Numbered from the stretch's first letter, positions 43,164-54,600 are shown. The stretch: DNA of 64,000 bases from Pseudomonas sp. B33.4 (GCF_034555375.1 NZ_CP140706.1:1665001-1729000), one strand, 5' to 3'. Numbers and translations are program-made. Notes: generated from the sequence alone by a model not told the origin.

Positions 43164-43904
43164 GTGGACAAGTACCTTTATGTGGCAATGACCGGCGCCA
43201 GCCAGAATGCACTGGCGCAAAAGGCGCATGCCAACAACCTGGCGAACATCTCCACCAACGGTTTTCAGCGCGACCTGGAGCAGGCGCGTTCGATGCCGGT
43301 GTTCGGTGACAGCTTTCCGGCGCGTGCGTTTGCCATGAGCGAACGGCCTGCCACCGACTTCACCCCGGGCTCGCTGGTGCAGACCGGTCGTGACCTCGAC
43401 GTCGCGGTGACCGGCAACGGTTTCATTGCCGTACAGAACCCCAATGGCGGCGAAAGCTACGTGCGCACCGGCAGCCTCAACGTTGACGCCCTCGGCGTGC
43501 TGCGTGCCGGCAACGGCATGCCGGTGATCGGCAATGGCGGTCCGATCGCCGTGCCGCCCGAGCAGCAGATCGAAGTCGGTGAAGACGGCACCATCAGTAT
43601 TCGTGCGATGGGCGAAGGCCCGCGTGTCATGGCGGAAGTCGACCGGATCAAACTGGTCAACCCGGACATCAAGAACATGAACAAGGGCCTCGACGGCTCG
43701 ATCTACACCAAGGACGGCCAGCCGGCGCCGGCCGATGCCAACGTCAAACTGGTGTCGGGTTTCCTTGAATCGAGCAACGTCAACGCCGTCGAAGAGATGA
43801 CCTCGGTGCTGGCCCTGGCCAAGCAGTTCGAGTTGCACGTCAAGATGATGAACACCGCCAAAGACGACGACCAGGCCATGGCTCGGGTCTTGCAGATCAG
43901 CTAA
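43164..43904 (+). CDS. flgF: Flagellar proximal rod protein FlgF
   Basis: A 246-residue rod protein beginning MDKYLYVAMTGASQNALAQK with the N-terminal rod/hook motif ANNLANISTNGF and a C-terminal helix typical of the FlgE/F/G family. GTG at 43164 is preferred because it gives the family start and sits 6-7 bases after AGAGGA; an ATG two codons upstream (43158) overlaps that site. First gene of flgFGHIJKL. Confidence 0.95.
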   Translation: MDKYLYVAMTGASQNALAQKAHANNLANISTNGFQRDLEQARSMPVFGDSFPARAFAMSERPATDFTPGSLVQTGRDLDVAVTGNGFIAVQNPNGGESYVRTGSLNVDALGVLRAGNGMPVIGNGGPIAVPPEQQIEVGEDGTISIRAMGEGPRVMAEVDRIKLVNPDIKNMNKGLDGSIYTKDGQPAPADANVKLVSGFLESSNVNAVEEMTSVLALAKQFELHVKMMNTAKDDDQAMARVLQIS

Positions 43905-43949
43905 TTATCAGAACGTCGCGCCGAAAAACAGGCGCACGAGGAGAATCGA

Positions 43950-44735
43950 ATGCTTCCGGCTCTATGGGTTGCCAAAACCGGTCTGTCCGCCCAGGACACC
44001 AACCTGACCACCATTTCCAACAACCTGGCGAACGTGTCGACCACGGGCTTCAAACGTGATCGCGCCGAGTTCCAGGACTTGCTCTATCAGATCAAGCGTC
44101 AGCCAGGCGCCCAGTCGACTCAGGACAGCGAACTGCCGTCGGGTCTGCAACTGGGTACCGGTGTGCGCATTGTCGGCACCCAGAAAAACTTCACCGCTGG
44201 CAGCCTGCAAACCACCGAGCAGCCGCTGGACATGGCCATCGACGGTCGCGGTTTCTTCCAGATTCTGCAGCCGGATGGCACCACGTCCTACACCCGTGAC
44301 GGTACCTTCCACCTCGACTCCAACGGCCAGATCGTCAACGCCAGCGGTTTCGCTCTGGAACCGGCCATCGTCATTCCGAACGATGCCCAGACCTTCACCG
44401 TCGGCCGTGACGGCACCGTGTCCATCACGGTTGCTGGCAACGCTGCGTCTCAGGTGATCGGCAATCTGCAAACCGCCGACTTCATCAACCCGGCCGGTCT
44501 GCAAGCCGTGGGCAACAACCTGTTCCTGGAAACTGCCGCCTCCGGCGCGCCGCAAGTCGGCACCCCGGGTCTGGCCGGTTTCGGTACCACCCTGCAGAAC
44601 ACCCTGGAAACGTCCAACGTCAGCACCGTTGAAGAGATGGTCAACATGATCACCACTCAGCGCGCTTACGAGATGAACTCCAAGGTGATCTCCACCGCTG
44701 ACCAGATGCTCTCGTTCGTAACGCAGAATCTGTAA
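43950..44735 (+). CDS. flgG: Flagellar distal rod protein FlgG
   Basis: A 261-residue protein of normal length for FlgG: LPALWVAKTGLSAQDTNLTT, SNNLANVSTTGFKRDRAEF, and the C-terminal NVSTVEEMVNMITTQRAYEM. Exported by the flagellar type III apparatus; forms the distal rod. Confidence 0.97.
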   Translation: MLPALWVAKTGLSAQDTNLTTISNNLANVSTTGFKRDRAEFQDLLYQIKRQPGAQSTQDSELPSGLQLGTGVRIVGTQKNFTAGSLQTTEQPLDMAIDGRGFFQILQPDGTTSYTRDGTFHLDSNGQIVNASGFALEPAIVIPNDAQTFTVGRDGTVSITVAGNAASQVIGNLQTADFINPAGLQAVGNNLFLETAASGAPQVGTPGLAGFGTTLQNTLETSNVSTVEEMVNMITTQRAYEMNSKVISTADQMLSFVTQNL

Positions 44736-44787
44736 TCAAGTCTATGAGGCGGCCATGAGGTCGCCTGCAACACCGTGAGGTAGGGTC

Positions 44788-45483
44788 ATGAATCGCTTTG
44801 TATCTGTTCTGGCATTGAGTGGGGTCGTCTCGCTCGCGGGCTGCGTCGCCCCGACGCCCAAGCCCAATGACCCTTACTACGCCCCGGTGTTGCCGCGCAC
44901 GCCGTTACCGGCTGCCGCCAATAATGGCTCGATCTATCAGGCCGGCTTCGAGCAGAACCTGTACAGCGACCGCAAGGCTTTCCGGGTCGGTGACATCATC
45001 ACCATCACCCTGAACGAGCGCACGCAGGCGAGCAAGAACGCCAACTCGCAGATGGACAAGAACAGCGACAACAAGGTCGGTCTGACCTCGTTGTTCGGCT
45101 CCAGCCTGACCACCAACAACCCGATCGGCGGCAACGACCTGAGTCTGAACGCTGGCTACAGTGCCGACCGCTCGACCAAGGGTGACGCCAAGTCCGGGCA
45201 GAGCAACAGCCTCACCGGTTCGATCACCGTGACCGTCGCTGACGTGCTGCCCAACGGCATCATCGCCGTGCGTGGCGAGAAGTGGCTGACGCTGAACACC
45301 GGTGATGAGCTGGTGCGTATCGCCGGCCTGGTGCGCGCCGATGATATCGCCACGGACAACACCGTGTCGTCGACCCGGGTCGCCGATGCACGCATCACCT
45401 ACTCGGGTACCGGCGCGTTTGCCGATACGAGTCAGCCAGGCTGGTTCGACCGTTTCTTCCTCAGCCCGCTGTTCCCTTTCTAG
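44788..45483 (+). CDS. flgH: Flagellar L-ring lipoprotein FlgH
   Basis: A 231-residue lipoprotein with lipobox LAGC (residues 16-19) and the FlgH motifs [28 protein letters not shown] and [14 protein letters not shown], ending in FLSPLFPF. Forms the outer-membrane ring around the rod. Confidence 0.97.
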   Translation: MNRFVSVLALSGVVSLAGCVAPTPKPNDPYYAPVLPRTPLPAAANNGSIYQAGFEQNLYSDRKAFRVGDIITITLNERTQASKNANSQMDKNSDNKVGLTSLFGSSLTTNNPIGGNDLSLNAGYSADRSTKGDAKSGQSNSLTGSITVTVADVLPNGIIAVRGEKWLTLNTGDELVRIAGLVRADDIATDNTVSSTRVADARITYSGTGAFADTSQPGWFDRFFLSPLFPF

Positions 45484-45492
45484 GTGGCTACG

Positions 45493-46599
45493 TTGAATTT
45501 CAAGAGCCTCATGCTGGCTGCGGCGCTGATGTCCGCAGCCTTTGGTGCACACGCCGAGCGGCTGAAAGATATCGCCAGCATTTCCGGCGTGCGCTCCAAC
45601 CAGTTGATCGGTTACGGCCTGGTGGTCGGGCTTAACGGCACCGGTGACCAGACGACGCAGACCCCGTTCACCCTGCAGACCTTCAACAACATGCTCTCGC
45701 AGTTCGGCATCAAGGTGCCGCCGGGATCGGGCAACGTGCAATTGAAGAACGTCGCGGCGGTGTCGATCAGTGCTGATTTGCCGGCGTTCGCCAAGCCCGG
45801 TCAGCAGGTCGATATCACGGTGTCTTCGATCGGTAACTCCAAGAGCTTGCGTGGCGGCACACTGCTGCTGACCCCGCTCAAGGGTATCGACGGCAACGTC
45901 TACGCGGTCGCTCAGGGCAATCTTGTCGTCGGCGGTTTCGACGCCGAGGGCCGTGACGGATCGAAGATCACCGTCAACGTTCCGTCGGCCGGTCGCATCC
46001 CTGGCGGTGCCTCGGTGGAGCGTTCGGTGCCGAGCGGTTTCAACCAGGGCAACAGCCTGACGCTGAACCTCAACCGCTCCGACTTCACCACCGCCAAGCG
46101 TATCGTCGACAAGATCAACGACATGCTCGGTCCTGGCGTCGCGCAAGCGATCGACGGTGGTTCGATTCGTGTCACCGCGCCACTCGATCCGAGCCAGCGC
46201 GTCGACTACCTGTCGATCCTCGAAAACCTCGAAGTCGATCCGGGTCAGGCGGTGGCGAAAGTCATCATCAACTCGCGTACCGGCACCATCGTCATCGGCC
46301 AGAACGTCAAAGTGTCGCCAGCCGCCGTGACCCACGGCAGCCTGACCGTGACCATCACCGAAGACCCGATCGTCAGCCAGCCCGGCCCTCTGTCCAATGG
46401 TCAGACGGCTGTTGTGCCGCGTTCGCGGGTGAATGCCGAGCAGGAAGCCAAGCCGATGTTCAAGTTCGGCCCGGGCACTACCCTCGACGAGATCGTGCGG
46501 GCGGTGAACCAGGTCGGCGCGGCACCGGGTGACTTGATGGCGATCCTCGAAGCTCTGAAGCAGGCCGGCGCGTTGCAAGCCGACCTGATCGTGATCTGA
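45493..46599 (+). CDS. flgI: Flagellar P-ring protein FlgI
   Basis: A 368-residue periplasmic protein with signal peptide ([15 protein letters not shown]) and the conserved [20 protein letters not shown] and [20 protein letters not shown] region. Start: TTG at 45493 sits 5 bases after AGGTGG; a GTG at 45484 would begin inside that site. Forms the peptidoglycan-level ring. Confidence 0.95.
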   Translation: MNFKSLMLAAALMSAAFGAHAERLKDIASISGVRSNQLIGYGLVVGLNGTGDQTTQTPFTLQTFNNMLSQFGIKVPPGSGNVQLKNVAAVSISADLPAFAKPGQQVDITVSSIGNSKSLRGGTLLLTPLKGIDGNVYAVAQGNLVVGGFDAEGRDGSKITVNVPSAGRIPGGASVERSVPSGFNQGNSLTLNLNRSDFTTAKRIVDKINDMLGPGVAQAIDGGSIRVTAPLDPSQRVDYLSILENLEVDPGQAVAKVIINSRTGTIVIGQNVKVSPAAVTHGSLTVTITEDPIVSQPGPLSNGQTAVVPRSRVNAEQEAKPMFKFGPGTTLDEIVRAVNQVGAAPGDLMAILEALKQAGALQADLIVI

Positions 46600-46610
46600 G
46601 GCCGACCTTT

Positions 46611-47903
46611 ATGGATATGCGCAAAAGCGGTCTGGTCAACAGCAGCGATTCGGGTTCTTACTCGGACCTCAATCGCCTGAACCAGCTCAAGGTCGGCGAC
46701 AAGAACAGCGATGCGAACATGCGCAAGGTGGCGCAGGAGTTCGAATCGCTGTTCCTTGGCGAAATGCTCAAGTCGATGCGTTCAGCCACCGAAGCGCTGG
46801 GCCAGGACAACCCCCTCAACACGCCGGCGGCCAAGCAGTACCAGGAAATGTACGACCAGCAGTTGGCCGTTTCCATGTCCCGCGAGGGCGGTGGTATCGG
46901 TCTGGCCGACGTGCTGATGCGCCAGATGTCGAAGAACAAACCGATGGCGCCGGGCGAGGCCGCTGCCGCGTCCGCCGCCAAGCAGGAAGAAGCCAAGGCA
47001 AAAGCCGCTGCAGTGGCCACGCCGATTGCCGCCGGCACCGTGGCCACCAACGGCCCGTTGTCGCGCCTCAATGGTGAGCGTCCGTTGTGGGCGTCGCGTT
47101 CGGTGAATGCACCGAATACGCAACTGGCCCATCGCAACGACATGGAACTGATCAATCAGCGTCGTCTGGCTCTGCCACCGAAACTGGCCGATCGTTTGCT
47201 CGCAGGCCTGGTGCCATCGGCTACGCCGGCAGCGGCCACGCAATTGCCGCAACGCGCGACCACGGCGGCCACCACTGGCGCCGGCCCGCTGTACAACGGC
47301 GACTGGCTGGCGCGTGCCGAGAGCGAAAAAGCCTCTGGCGGGCAGATGCAGATTTATGGTCGTGCGATGGCGCAGATTCCGCTGGCGCCGGCGAAGAAAG
47401 CCTTCAGTTCCGCCGACGAATTCGTCAACACCATGCTGCCGATGGCCAAGGAAGCGGCCGACCGTATCGGCGTCGATCCGCGTTATCTGGTGGCACAGGC
47501 TGCGCTGGAAACCGGTTGGGGCAAATCGGTCATGCGTGCCCAGGATGGCAGCAGCAGCCACAACCTGTTCGGCATCAAGGCGAGCAGCAACTGGAAGGGC
47601 GATTCGGCCCGGGCGATCACCAGCGAGTTCCGCAATGGCGAGATGGTCAAGGAGACGGCCGAGTTCCGTTCGTACGCCTCGTACAAAGACAGCTTCCACG
47701 ATCTGGTGACTTTGCTGCAGAGCAATAATCGCTATCAAGATGTCGTGAAGTCTGCCGATAACCCAGAACAGTTTGTACGCGAGTTGCAAAAGGCCGGTTA
47801 CGCCACCGACCCGAACTACGCGACAAAGATTTCGCAGATAGCCAAGCAGATGAACAGTTTCCAAAACTACGCTGCGGCGGGTGTATCCACCACGCCTTTC
47901 TAA
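46611..47903 (+). CDS. flgJ: Flagellar rod cap and peptidoglycan hydrolase FlgJ
   Basis: A 430-residue two-domain protein: N-terminal rod-cap part (FESLFLGEMLKSMRSATEAL), a low-complexity Ala-rich linker (about 120-220), and a C-terminal GH73 muramidase with the catalytic Glu in AALETGWGKS (about residue 300) and NLFGIKASSNW. Longer than the Salmonella protein because of the linker. Confidence 0.96.
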   Translation: MDMRKSGLVNSSDSGSYSDLNRLNQLKVGDKNSDANMRKVAQEFESLFLGEMLKSMRSATEALGQDNPLNTPAAKQYQEMYDQQLAVSMSREGGGIGLADVLMRQMSKNKPMAPGEAAAASAAKQEEAKAKAAAVATPIAAGTVATNGPLSRLNGERPLWASRSVNAPNTQLAHRNDMELINQRRLALPPKLADRLLAGLVPSATPAAATQLPQRATTAATTGAGPLYNGDWLARAESEKASGGQMQIYGRAMAQIPLAPAKKAFSSADEFVNTMLPMAKEAADRIGVDPRYLVAQAALETGWGKSVMRAQDGSSSHNLFGIKASSNWKGDSARAITSEFRNGEMVKETAEFRSYASYKDSFHDLVTLLQSNNRYQDVVKSADNPEQFVRELQKAGYATDPNYATKISQIAKQMNSFQNYAAAGVSTTPF

Positions 47904-47927
47904 GGCACAAGGTATAAGGTCTGAACC

Positions 47928-49973
47928 ATGAGTTTGCTCAATATCGGGATGTCGGGACTGTCGGCCAGCCAGTCCTCTTTGGCTACGACAGGCAACAACA
48001 TTGCCAACGTCGACACCGCCGGTTATTCACGTCAGCAAACCGTGCAGGGCACCAAATCCTCGCAGCAGTTCGGCACCGTGTTCATCGGTACGGGCACCAC
48101 CCTGGCTGACGTGCGCCGGGTGTACAACTCGTACCTGGAAAGCCAGTTGCACACCGCTACTTCGCTCGACAGCGAATCGGCTGCTTACCTGGCGCAGGCC
48201 ACGCCGCTGGACTCCATGCTGTCGGACACCAACACCGGCCTGACCGGCGTGCTGCAGAAATTCTTCACCACGATGCAGGGCGTTTCGACCTCGGCGACCG
48301 ATGACACTTCCCGTCAATCGGTGCTGACCGGCGCACAGGCGCTGACCAGTCGTTTCAACACCATCGCCAAACAGCTCAACGATCAGAACACCACCATCAA
48401 TGGCAGCCTGGGAGACATGACGTCCCAGGTGAACAAGCTGGCTACCTCGATTGCCAATTTGAACCAGAAGATCGGCGAGATCTCCACCAGCGGTGGGGCG
48501 CCGAACGATCTGCTCGACAGCCGTAACGAAGCTGTACGCCAGCTCTCCGAGCTGACCGGTGCACAGGTCGTCGAGCGTGGCACCAGTTTCGACGTCTACA
48601 TTGGCAGTGGTCAGCCGCTGGTGATCGGCAACACCACCAACACGCTGAGCATGGTCGCGAGCAAAGACGATCCGTCGCGCATGGCCATTCAGATGGATCG
48701 CGGTTCGAGCACCATCGACATCACCTCGGCGATGACCGGCGGTGAAATCGGCGGCCTGTTGACTTACCGCAAAGAAGTCCTCGACCCGTCGCTCAACGAG
48801 CTGGGCCGAGTAGCGCTGGTGATCGCGGATCAGGTCAACAGCCAGCAAGCACAGGGCATCGACAAGAACGGTGACTTCGGCGCGGCGATTTTCAACAACA
48901 TCAACAGTGCCGCGCTGGTCAGTTCGCGCAGCATCGCGCAGTCAGGCAACAGCACCGGTTCGGGTAACCTCGATGTCACCATCAAGGACACCGGCAAGCT
49001 GACCACCAGCGATTATCAAGTGACGTTCACCAGCGCCACTGACTACACCGTCAAGCGTTCCGACGGCACCGATATGGGCGCCTTCAGCACCACGACCAAT
49101 CCACCGCCAGTGATCGACGGTTTCACCCTTGCACTCAAGGGTGGTGCGTTGAGCGCCGGTGACAGCTTCAAAATCACTCCGACCCGTAATGCGGCGGCGA
49201 GCATTCAGACAGTGCTCACCGATCCGAAGAAAATCGCTGCGGCCGGTCCGTTGACCGGTGTCGCCAGCGCTGCCGGTCTGGGCACTTACACTCAGCCGAC
49301 ACTCAGCAGCAAGATCGATATCTACAACCCGACGGCCCAGGCTGACATGCAGGCGGCGCTGAAGAACTCGACGCCGGTCAAACTGGTGTTTGGTGCGGTC
49401 AGCGGCGGCAGCCAGTCTTACTCCTTTGTGGATGCCAAGGGCGGCGTGATCAGCAGCGGCACAGTCGTTCCCGGTCAATCGAACACGCTGGACCTGAAGG
49501 TCGGCATCGTCGATGCCAGCGGCAATCCGGTGCTGGATACCAGCGTTACGCCGAACGTACAGAAAACCTTCTCCGTGCAGACCACCATTGGCGGCACGCC
49601 GAAGCCAGGCGAAACCTTCACCATGAACCTGACCGGTGCGGCGTCTTCGGACAACCGCAACGCACAATCGCTGGTCGCCCTGCAAACTGCGCAGACCGTT
49701 GACACCGGTTCGGCCAGTAAAGGCATCAGCCTGACTGACGCCTACAACAAGCTGGTGACCAACGTCGGCACCAAGACCGCCCAAGGCAAGTCCGACAGCG
49801 CCGCGACGTCGGCGATCCTGGATAACGCCAAAGGCGCGCGCGATTCGCTGTCCGGGGTCAACCTGGATGAAGAAACCGGCAACCTGGTCAAATATCAGCA
49901 GTACTACACAGCGTCTTCGCAGATCATCAAAGCTGCGCAGGAAACTTTCGCCACGCTGATCAACAGCCTTTAA
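47928..49973 (+). CDS. flgK: Hook-filament junction protein FlgK (HAP1)
   Basis: A 681-residue protein with conserved termini: SLLNIGMSGLSASQSSLATT, GNNIANVDTAGYSRQQ and the C-terminal SGVNLDEETGNLVKYQQYY. About 130 residues longer than the enteric form because of a large central variable domain, as in other Pseudomonas. Confidence 0.97.
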   Translation: MSLLNIGMSGLSASQSSLATTGNNIANVDTAGYSRQQTVQGTKSSQQFGTVFIGTGTTLADVRRVYNSYLESQLHTATSLDSESAAYLAQATPLDSMLSDTNTGLTGVLQKFFTTMQGVSTSATDDTSRQSVLTGAQALTSRFNTIAKQLNDQNTTINGSLGDMTSQVNKLATSIANLNQKIGEISTSGGAPNDLLDSRNEAVRQLSELTGAQVVERGTSFDVYIGSGQPLVIGNTTNTLSMVASKDDPSRMAIQMDRGSSTIDITSAMTGGEIGGLLTYRKEVLDPSLNELGRVALVIADQVNSQQAQGIDKNGDFGAAIFNNINSAALVSSRSIAQSGNSTGSGNLDVTIKDTGKLTTSDYQVTFTSATDYTVKRSDGTDMGAFSTTTNPPPVIDGFTLALKGGALSAGDSFKITPTRNAAASIQTVLTDPKKIAAAGPLTGVASAAGLGTYTQPTLSSKIDIYNPTAQADMQAALKNSTPVKLVFGAVSGGSQSYSFVDAKGGVISSGTVVPGQSNTLDLKVGIVDASGNPVLDTSVTPNVQKTFSVQTTIGGTPKPGETFTMNLTGAASSDNRNAQSLVALQTAQTVDTGSASKGISLTDAYNKLVTNVGTKTAQGKSDSAATSAILDNAKGARDSLSGVNLDEETGNLVKYQQYYTASSQIIKAAQETFATLINSL

Positions 49974-49986
49974 GGAGTCGTAATTC

Positions 49987-51555
49987 ATGCGCATTTCCAC
50001 CGCCCAGTATTACGGCACGCAAGCGTCGGACTATCAGCGTAACTTCAACAAGGCGGTCGCTACCGCCAGTGAGGCGAGCAGCCTGCAACGCATCACCAAT
50101 GCGTCCGATGATCCGATCGGCGCCGGGCGTTTGCTGCAACTGGGCCAGCAGGCCGCGATGCTGGATCAGTACAAGACCAACGTCGACTCCACCACAAATT
50201 CGTTGAATGTGCAGGAGTCCACGCTGGATTCCATCACCACCGCACTGGCGCGTGCCAAGGAGCTCGCCCTGGCCGCCAACACCGGCACGCGCACCGACAA
50301 GGATCGCCAGGCTTACGCTTCGGAACTGAGTCAGATCCAGCAACAAGTGCTGGGCCTGATGAACTCCAAGGATGCCAACGGCAACTACATGTTCTCCGGT
50401 TCGAAGACCGATACCGCGCCGTACTCGCAGAATGCCGACGGCACTTACACCTACAACGGTGACCAGACCACGATCAACCTGGGCATCGGCGACGGTATGA
50501 CGGTCGGTACCAACACCACCGGTTGGGATGCCTTTCAGCAGACCATCAACACCGGCCGCACCAGCACCAATATGACGGCTCCAGCAGTGGATGACGGCCG
50601 TGTCGTGCTGTCCAGCGGTACCGTTGGCAATGTTGCCACCTACAACTCCAAGTTCTCCGGTGGTCAGCCGTACACCGTCAGCTTCGTCAGCAGCACCCAA
50701 CTGCAAATCACCGATGCGCTGGGTAACGACGTGACGGCCGAAGCCAGCCAGAATGGCGCGATCGTCAACACCACCGGCACCAACCAGTCGGTCAGTTTCC
50801 GTGGCGTCGACCTGAAGCTGAACATCAACCTGAAAGCGGGGGACACCAACCCGGACGCGGTCATTGCCGGGCACAGCTTCCAGCTGTCGACCCAGCCTGA
50901 CTCGTTCACCACCGCGCGCAGCCCGGGTAACCCGTCTACTGCGGTGATTACCGGTTCGACCATCACCGACCAGTCGGCCTATACAAACGCCTTCCCGCAA
51001 GGCGGCGCGGTGCTCAAGTTCACCAGCGCGACGGCGTTCGATCTGTATGCGGCGCCAGTCACTGCGGACAGCAAACCCGTGTCGTCCGGCACCGTGGCTG
51101 GCGGCAACGCGACCGCTGCGGGCGTGACTTTCGCGCTGGGCAACACTCCGGCCGCTGGCGATCAGTTCTCGATCCAGCCGAACAATCACCAGACCCAGAA
51201 CGTGCTCGACACGCTGGGCCAGATGATTACGGCATTGAATACGCCGATCGACGGTGATGATGTTGCCAAGCAGAAGTTTCAGGGTGTCATGGAGTCGGGG
51301 CTCGGCAACATCGACGCCGCTACCAACCAGATTGGCGCCTCTGTCACCACCATTGGTGCCCGTGGCCAAGCGCTGGAAATGCAAACCGCGACTAACCTGA
51401 GCCTGAGTACGGCGAACACCACGACCCAGGGCTCGATCCGTGATTCGGATCCCGCCGAAGTCATGACCCGCCTGACCCTGCAGCAGACCATGTTGCAAGC
51501 CGCGCAACTGGCGTTCAGCAAGATCAGCCAGTTGGGTCTGTTCAACAAGATCTGA
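49987..51555 (+). CDS. flgL: Hook-filament junction protein FlgL (HAP3)
   Basis: A 522-residue flagellin-like protein: N-terminal MRISTAQYYGTQASDYQRNF with SSLQRITNASDDPIGAGRLL and C-terminal SDPAEVMTRLTLQQTMLQAA. The core D0/D1 termini are normal, but the centre is about 200 residues larger than in the enteric protein, which exposes a large surface domain. Confidence 0.96.
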   Translation: MRISTAQYYGTQASDYQRNFNKAVATASEASSLQRITNASDDPIGAGRLLQLGQQAAMLDQYKTNVDSTTNSLNVQESTLDSITTALARAKELALAANTGTRTDKDRQAYASELSQIQQQVLGLMNSKDANGNYMFSGSKTDTAPYSQNADGTYTYNGDQTTINLGIGDGMTVGTNTTGWDAFQQTINTGRTSTNMTAPAVDDGRVVLSSGTVGNVATYNSKFSGGQPYTVSFVSSTQLQITDALGNDVTAEASQNGAIVNTTGTNQSVSFRGVDLKLNINLKAGDTNPDAVIAGHSFQLSTQPDSFTTARSPGNPSTAVITGSTITDQSAYTNAFPQGGAVLKFTSATAFDLYAAPVTADSKPVSSGTVAGGNATAAGVTFALGNTPAAGDQFSIQPNNHQTQNVLDTLGQMITALNTPIDGDDVAKQKFQGVMESGLGNIDAATNQIGASVTTIGARGQALEMQTATNLSLSTANTTTQGSIRDSDPAEVMTRLTLQQTMLQAAQLAFSKISQLGLFNKI

Positions 51556-51560
51556 CGGTT

Positions 51561-51582
51561 AACGGGCGCGTGAGCGCCCGTT
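51561..51582 (+). terminator. Hairpin terminator after flgL
   Basis: AACGGGCGC (51561-51569) pairs with GCGCCCGTT (51574-51582), 4-base loop, followed by TTT. It closes the flgFGHIJKL operon. Confidence 0.8.
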
Positions 51583-51636
51583 TGCTCCATCCTTCAAGTA
51601 ATGTTTTTTAGCGGTTTCCAGGGCTCGCTTTACCGA

Positions 51637-51663
51637 GCGGGCTCGTACCGCCTGTGAGCCCGC
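51637..51663 (+). other. Hairpin at the glycosyltransferase start
   Basis: GCGGGCTC (51637-51644) pairs with GAGCCCGC (51656-51663), directly before the GTG at 51665. No Shine-Dalgarno is seen, so the hairpin may affect translation. Confidence 0.45.
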
Positions 51664-51664
51664 C

Positions 51665-54600
51665 GTGAATTCACTCCCTCTCGTTAGCCTTGTCATTCCC
51701 GCCTTCAACCCACGCTTTTTCGAGCGAGCCTTGCGTAGCGCTGTCGGCCAGGGCTATGGCCATCTGGAGGTCATCGTTTGCGATGACAGTCGTGGCGTCG
51801 AGATCGAAAGCACTGTCTCGAATGTCAGCGCGCAGACAGGCGTTGCCGTGCGCTATGTGCGTAACCCGCGCACGTTGGGCCTGGTCGGCAATCTGAAAGC
51901 CTGCCTGGATCATGCGCAGGGCGAGTTCATCAAGTTTCTGTGTGACGATGATTTGCTCTATTCCGCCTGTATCGAGCAGCAGGCGCAAGAGATGCGTCGT
52001 GCAGAAGTCAGCCTGGTGCTGGCGCAGCGACTGCTCTGGGACGCGAACGACATCATCCTGCCTGCGCGTCTGGAAAACACCTCGCTGTCGCCGGTCAGTG
52101 GTCTGTTCAAGGGCGACGATTTACTGGCGATCTTTGAAAAATTCCCGGTCAATGTTCTGGGCGGATTCAGCAACGCGCTGTTTCGCCGCGCGGACGTCGC
52201 CGAGCTGCTGCCGGCATTGACGGAGGAGGGCGGCGGCTTCGTCGCGAGCCTGGATTTCGCCTTGTATATCTGCCTGCTGCGACGCGGCAACCTGGCGGTG
52301 TCCAACAACGTGCTGAGCGCCGAGCGTCTTTATCCAGAGCGGCTGAGTGCGCAGCAACCGATGAAGGACGCAATGGATATCGAGCGCGAGTGGCTCTCGC
52401 AAATGCTCAAGGTCCGCAACGGTGAGTCGGCGCCCGCGCCAGGCTGGGTACGCTATATCCCGTTGGCAAGGGCTGATGAGTCGCCGAGAATCTGGGAAGA
52501 ACTGCCGCTGAGCCGTACCCTGGGTTCCCGGCAGAGCCGTCAGGAGTGTGGCGTCGGGGTCGATAGCCTGAGTTTTGGCGAACTCTATGCGCAATGGCTG
52601 GCGTGCCGGGTGCTGACCGAAGGCCAGCGCAAGTTGCTGCCGGAAACCATCGCCGGTTGGTCGCACCAGCCGCGGATCGTGCCGATCATCATCGATGCCA
52701 AAGGCAGTCGCGATGGTGTCGAGCGCACCCTGGAGGCCCTCGCCAATCAGGATTACCCGGCGGAACTGGTGCTGGTCCTGTCCGCGTCCTGTGCTGAAGC
52801 GGAGCTGGATGGGCGCGTGTTCCGCCTGCCGCTGCAAGACGACGGTCTTGCGCAGCTCAATAGCTTGCTGCCGCAACTGGAAGGCGCCGACTGGTTCTAC
52901 CTGCTGCAACCGGGTGATCGGCCGGTGGCCACGGCGTTGCTGATCATGGCGGACCGTATCGCGCATTCGCGGTCGTTCACCTGCCTGTACAGCGACGAAG
53001 GCAGTCTGCGCAGTGGTGAGTCGGCAGAGCCTGCGTTCAAGCCGGATTTCAACCTCGACCTCATGCGCAGCTATCCCTACGTCGGGCGGGCGCTGGCGTT
53101 CAAGCGCGAGCGGGCGCTGGCACTGGGCGGCCTGACGTCTGACTTTGCACAACTGGCGCCTCACGACCTGCTCTGGCGCATGGTCGAGAGCGATGGCACT
53201 CAAGTGATCGGGCACATCGCCGAAGTGTTGCTTGAATCGAAATTCGATCTGTCCCAATGGCTCACCGACCCGGGTGTCCTGGAACAGAATCCGCGGGTGC
53301 TCGATGCGCATCTGCAGCGCTTGGGGATTGCCTACGAGACGCGACGCGAGGGCAGTGAGCTGCTCAATCGGGTCGATTATCGCCATGCCCGACGCCCGTT
53401 GGTGTCGGTGATCATCGTCGCTCAGGATCAGACGGCGGCCTTGCAGCGTTGTGTCGAAACGCTGCTGGAAAAGACCGCTTATACCGAGTACGAAATTCTC
53501 TTGGTCGACAGCGGCAGCGAAAGCGCCGAGGCGCTGACCTGGCTCGACGGCATGGAACAGTTGGGCAGTGACCTGATTCGTGTGTTGCGCTACCCGCAAA
53601 AGCACAACCCCGCCGCCATTCACAACTTTGCCGTGAGCCAGGCGCGCGGCGAGTATGTCTTGCTGCTCAATGCCTTTGCGGTGATCACTCAAGCCGATTG
53701 GCTCGACGAATTGCTCAATCATGCGCAGCGCCCCGAAGTCGGGGTGGTCGGCGCCAAGTTGTACGACCCGGACGGCGGGGTGTTGCATGCCGGCCTGATT
53801 CTCGGTTTGCAGGGGCCGGCCGGGTTGCCGTTCTTTGGTCAACCGATGCAATCGGAGGGCTATATGTTCCGGCTGCAGGCGGTGCAGGATCTGAGCGCTG
53901 TCGGCGGTGACTGCCTGATGGTTCGCAAGTCGGTCTTCGAGGAAGTCGCGGGGCTCGACGAGCAGCACTTGAAGGTCGCGTACAACGTCGTCGATCTGTG
54001 CCTGCGGGTCGGTCGCGAAGGTTATCTGGTGGTGTGGAATCCGCATGCCCGGCTGGCGGTGGGCACGCGCCCGGTCGCCGTGGCAACCAGCGAAGAGCAA
54101 CAACAGCACGAGCGCGAGCAGGATGCGTTTTACCAGCGCTGGCTGCCGCAGATTGCGCGCGATCCGGCCTACAACGTCAACCTTGCGCTACAAGGGATCG
54201 GGGCCAGCAACTTTAGCCTCGAACCGGGTCTGCTGACCGGCTGGAGTGCGTTTTCCAGGTCGAGTCTGCCCAACGTGCTCGTGGTGCCGATCAACGCTTC
54301 TGCCATCGGCCATTACCGCATGAGCCAGCCGATGATCGAACTGGAGGCGGCCAACCGGGTCGAGGGGCGCATCTGCTACGGCTTGCCGTCGATCGTCGAA
54401 ATCGAGCGTCAGGCCCCCGACGTGATCGTGCTGCAGGGCCGCTACTCGGAGCACGCCATCGATGAAATTCCGCCGCTGAAGAAGTACTTCAGCGCCCGGC
54501 GTATTTTTGAACTGGATGACTATGTCATCGACGTTCCTCATCGCAATGCCCACATCCGCAACATGCCGAGCAAGCAGGACATGGAACGTATGGTGCGTCG

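Noticed and set aside
44905..46578. 557-codon - strand frame opposite flgH and flgI
   Set aside because: Covers two certain flagellar genes and shows only shadow composition.
49960..51507. 515-codon - strand frame opposite flgL
   Set aside because: Shadow frame; flgL is certain.
52121..54109. 662-codon - strand frame opposite the giant glycosyltransferase
   Set aside because: Long but composed of shadow-type sequence; the sense strand has clear glycosyltransferase motifs throughout.
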